NCBI GenBank assembly: GCA_963642995.1
Contig: CAVIIZ010000033.1
Location: 1-13,450 of the forward strand
Source of the DNA: CAVAWX01 sp963642995
GTDB lineage: Bacteria; Actinomycetota; Coriobacteriia; Coriobacteriales; QAMH01
Direction: 5' to 3'
Length of the DNA stretch: 13,450 nt
The notes beneath the pieces are model-generated. The model worked only from the letters and a program-made list of their open reading frames with translations, made no database searches and was not told where the DNA came from. Made by a program: the position numbers and the translations under genes. Shown piece by piece: positions 11,468-13,450 of the stretch (the first letter of the stretch is position 1; every line of letters starts with the position of its first letter).

Positions 11468-13450
11468 CTAAGACGCGGCCTCCTTGCGGCGTGCGAGCAG
11501 CAGCCAAACGAGCGCGGCGGCCACGAGGGCGGCGCCTGTCGCGGTGAGGGCGATGGGGCCGGTGCCGCCGGCGAGCGGCATGACCCACTCCCTGTAGTTG
11601 GACAGCGAGTAGGCTCCGGTCTCGGCGTCCTTCTTGAAGGCCGGCGGCAAATCGCCCGTGACGTCGCCGGAGGCGTCCTTTTCGGCGTGCGCCTCGATGC
11701 TCACCGTCGTAGCGGAGAGATCGGCGGCGACCAGCCACTGGCCGTGCGGCAGACGGTAGCCGGACGGCGCGACCGTCTCCACCAGCATGTACTGGCCGTC
11801 CGGCAGCCCGCCGAAATCGGCCAGGCCATCGGCGCCCGTCGTGGCGACGACCAGGGGATCGTCCACGTCCCAACAGCAGTCCGCGTCATTTGTCGCCGTC
11901 CAGGAGTGGTCAGAGGCGCTCGCGTGCGAGGCGTCGTCACAGCGGTAGAGCTCAAAGGTGGCGCCGGCCAGCGGGGTGCTGCCGTCCTCGCCCGTCTTCG
12001 TGAACGAGAAGGACAGCGTCGGCGCCGGCTCGTTGGCAAGCGCGAGGTCGCCGCCCGCGTAGGTGCCGGTGAAGGCCGGCGCGCCGCCTGCGGCCGCCAC
12101 GGCCACGGTCGCGGCGTCGGCGTCGACCGTGACCGTCCAGGTGCCGGAAGGCCTCTCGTACCCGAGGGGCGCGGCGGTCTCCTCGAGGCGGTACGTGCCG
12201 GTGTAGAGCTCGCCGAAGTCCACGAGGCCGGACGCCGTGGACGTGACCGTCTTGTCCACGGCCTTGGCCTCCGCGGTGCCCGACGTGCCCTTCAGGGTGA
12301 AGGTCGCGCCGGCGAGCGCCGCGCCCGTGGCCGAGTCGGTCTTGGTGAAGGAGAAGGGCGCGGCCTTCGGCGCGTTGGCCAGCTTCAAGCCCGCCGCGTA
12401 GGTGCCGGTGAAGGCCGGCGCGCCGTCCCCCGCCGTCACCGTCACGGTCTCGGCCTGCCCGTCCACCTCCACCGTCCAGGTGCCGGACGCCTTCTCGTAG
12501 CCGGCCGGCGCCTTGGTCTCGGCCAGGGTGTAGGTGCCCTGGTTCAGGTCCCCGAAGTCCACGAGGCCCGCCGCCGTGGAGGTGGCGGTCTTGGCCGCGG
12601 TGCCGCCCTCCGTCTGCGTGAGCGTGAACTCCGCCCCGGCCAGAGCCCCCGCCGCGGCGGTGCTGTCCGTCTTCGCGAAGGAAAACGGCATGCGCAGCGG
12701 GTCGTCTGCCACGCTCACCGTGAGGTCGTCGTAGGTGCTGGAGCCCTTCGCCACGTACGGGTAGGCGTTCACCGCGTCGAAGGGGTAGACCGTGCTGTCC
12801 AGGGCGTACCCCGGAGCGGCCGTGACCTCCTTCAGGTAGTAGGTGGTGTCGTAGACGAGCGCCCGGCCGTCTTCGAGCACGTAGGCCGTGCCGTCTTCGT
12901 CGCAGGTGGCGCTGTAGAGCAGGTTCTTGCAGGCGGCGTCCGAGTAGACCCCGTAGACCGCCCCGGCGCGGCTGCGGGTGTAGGTCGAGTCCGAGGAGGA
13001 CTTCTTCACGACGAGGCGGTAGCGGCTCCAGTCGCCGGCGGAGAAGAGCCGCGTGCCGCAGACGGGCCCCTGCCAGGTGAAGTCGAAACCGGACACGTCG
13101 GCGCGCACGGCGATCGCGTCCTCCGGGATGGCGTTCCTGCCCGCGTCGCCCGACACGAGGGGGCCGGCGACGTACTTCGAGTATGAGTCCGACACGGTCA
13201 CGTTGCTCGCCTTCTGCACGGCCACCGCCTGCACGCCCCCCGTGAGCTGCACGCCCTCGTTGTAGCCCCTGCCGTCGCCGAGGGCCGAGTAGTCGGTGTA
13301 GGAGTTGATGTACTTCGACCCGTCGGAAGGGTAGCCGAAGCTAGATCCGTCAAAATCGTCGAAGCGGTAGTACGCGCAGCGCCCCTCCGCCTCGTAGGGC
13401 GTCGCGGTCCCGCTCTCGTACAGGCGCGCCTTGAAGTCGATGCGGGCGAG
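11468..13450 (-). CDS. Sortase-anchored surface protein with four SpaA/Cna-B domains, N-terminus beyond the window
   Basis: 660 codons are visible in one open frame that enters at the right edge, so the true start is outside; the GTG at 13252 is internal. Residues 1-142 are a Tyr/Asp-rich region with no clear family. Four SpaA-like (prealbumin/Cna-B) domains follow at about 143-252, 253-361, 362-476 and 477-618. Domains two to four each have a first-strand Lys (260, 370, 485), a catalytic-type Glu in an ET.AP.GY motif (311, 424, 558) and a closing Asn (359, 473, 618), as in self-forming Lys-Asn isopeptide bonds. In domain one the closing Asn appears to be Asp. The fourth domain carries an insertion with three Cys (504, 525, 526). 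The C-terminus has MPLAGG (624-629), a hydrophobic helix (632-653) and RRKEAAS, an LPxTG-type sorting signal with unusual residues. It is probably a wall-linked adhesin or pilin subunit; ligand unknown. Confidence 0.9.
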   Translation of the reverse strand, partial: LARIDFKARLYESGTATPYEAEGRCAYYRFDDFDGSSFGYPSDGSKYINSYTDYSALGDGRGYNEGVQLTGGVQAVAVQKASNVTVSDSYSKYVAGPLVSGDAGRNAIPEDAIAVRADVSGFDFTWQGPVCGTRLFSAGDWSRYRLVVKKSSSDSTYTRSRAGAVYGVYSDAACKNLLYSATCDEDGTAYVLEDGRALVYDTTYYLKEVTAAPGYALDSTVYPFDAVNAYPYVAKGSSTYDDLTVSVADDPLRMPFSFAKTDSTAAAGALAGAEFTLTQTEGGTAAKTATSTAAGLVDFGDLNQGTYTLAETKAPAGYEKASGTWTVEVDGQAETVTVTAGDGAPAFTGTYAAGLKLANAPKAAPFSFTKTDSATGAALAGATFTLKGTSGTAEAKAVDKTVTSTASGLVDFGELYTGTYRLEETAAPLGYERPSGTWTVTVDADAATVAVAAAGGAPAFTGTYAGGDLALANEPAPTLSFSFTKTGEDGSTPLAGATFELYRCDDASHASASDHSWTATNDADCCWDVDDPLVVATTGADGLADFGGLPDGQYMLVETVAPSGYRLPHGQWLVAADLSATTVSIEAHAEKDASGDVTGDLPPAFKKDAETGAYSLSNYREWVMPLAGGTGPIALTATGAALVAAALVWLLLARRKEAAS
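12055..12086 (-). repeat. First copy of an exact 32-bp direct repeat inside the surface protein gene
   Basis: This segment is identical to 12394-12425, 339 bp (113 codons) away and in the same frame. It encodes the GAPAFTGTYA stretch near the end of the third SpaA domain. The period equals one domain length, pointing to duplication of the domain or to gene conversion between domains. Confidence 0.8.
12394..12425 (-). repeat. Second copy of the exact 32-bp direct repeat
   Basis: Identical to 12055-12086. It encodes the matching GAPAFTGTYA stretch of the second SpaA domain. Flanking sequence is similar but not identical between the two domains. Confidence 0.8.

Noticed and set aside
10919..13186. 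Long plus-strand open frame across the regulator promoter and the surface protein gene
   Set aside because: It crosses the repeat cluster and reads antisense to clear SpaA domains; its composition is that of a shadow frame.
13053..13252. GTG at 13252 as the start of the surface protein
   Set aside because: The frame is open for a further 66 codons to the window edge with similar composition, no ribosome site precedes 13252, and no signal peptide follows it.

Overview
This is a very GC-rich window with long, uninterrupted high-GC genes and a cell-division kinase cluster of actinobacterial type. The cluster, an exported protein with cell-wall-binding type 2 repeats, a short ModE-like regulator and a sortase-anchored SpaA-type surface protein together suggest a Coriobacteriia genome, probably Eggerthellaceae. 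That assignment is inference from gene content; no rRNA or other marker gene is present.

Layout. (1) 1-893, minus: N-terminal part of an exported protein with cell-wall-binding type 2 repeats, cut by the window edge. (2) 894-1256: divergent promoter region. (3) 1257-8519, plus: tightly packed genes for a Ser/Thr kinase with a polytopic membrane domain, FhaA (DUF3662 plus FHA), FhaB (one membrane helix plus FHA), a PP2C phosphatase (PstP type), and one protein joining a SEDS glycosyltransferase (RodA/FtsW) to a class B penicillin-binding protein. (4) 8520-8716: a likely small terminator followed by a likely promoter. (5) 8717-10582, plus: a PknB-type kinase with four PASTA repeats. (6) 10579-10926, minus: a ModE-like winged-helix regulator whose stop codon overlaps that of pknB. 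(7) 10927-11467: a gene-free stretch with a regulator promoter and five degenerate 25-bp repeats in mixed orientation. (8) 11468-13450, minus: C-terminal 660 residues of a multi-domain SpaA/Cna-B surface protein with a variant sortase signal.

How the genes work together. PASTA kinases of this family sense muropeptides or lipid II and phosphorylate proteins of wall growth and division. FHA proteins read phosphothreonine, PstP reverses the marks, and the SEDS-bPBP pair makes and crosslinks peptidoglycan. In mycobacteria the order is fhaA-fhaB-pstP-rodA-pbpA-pknA-pknB. Here rodA and pbpA are one gene, nothing lies between that gene and pknB, and a second kinase of different architecture, with HLD in place of the catalytic-loop HRD, stands at the head of the cluster. 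These changes, together with the intergenic repeat cluster, are the most distinctive features. I see no clear evidence for a wholly new system.
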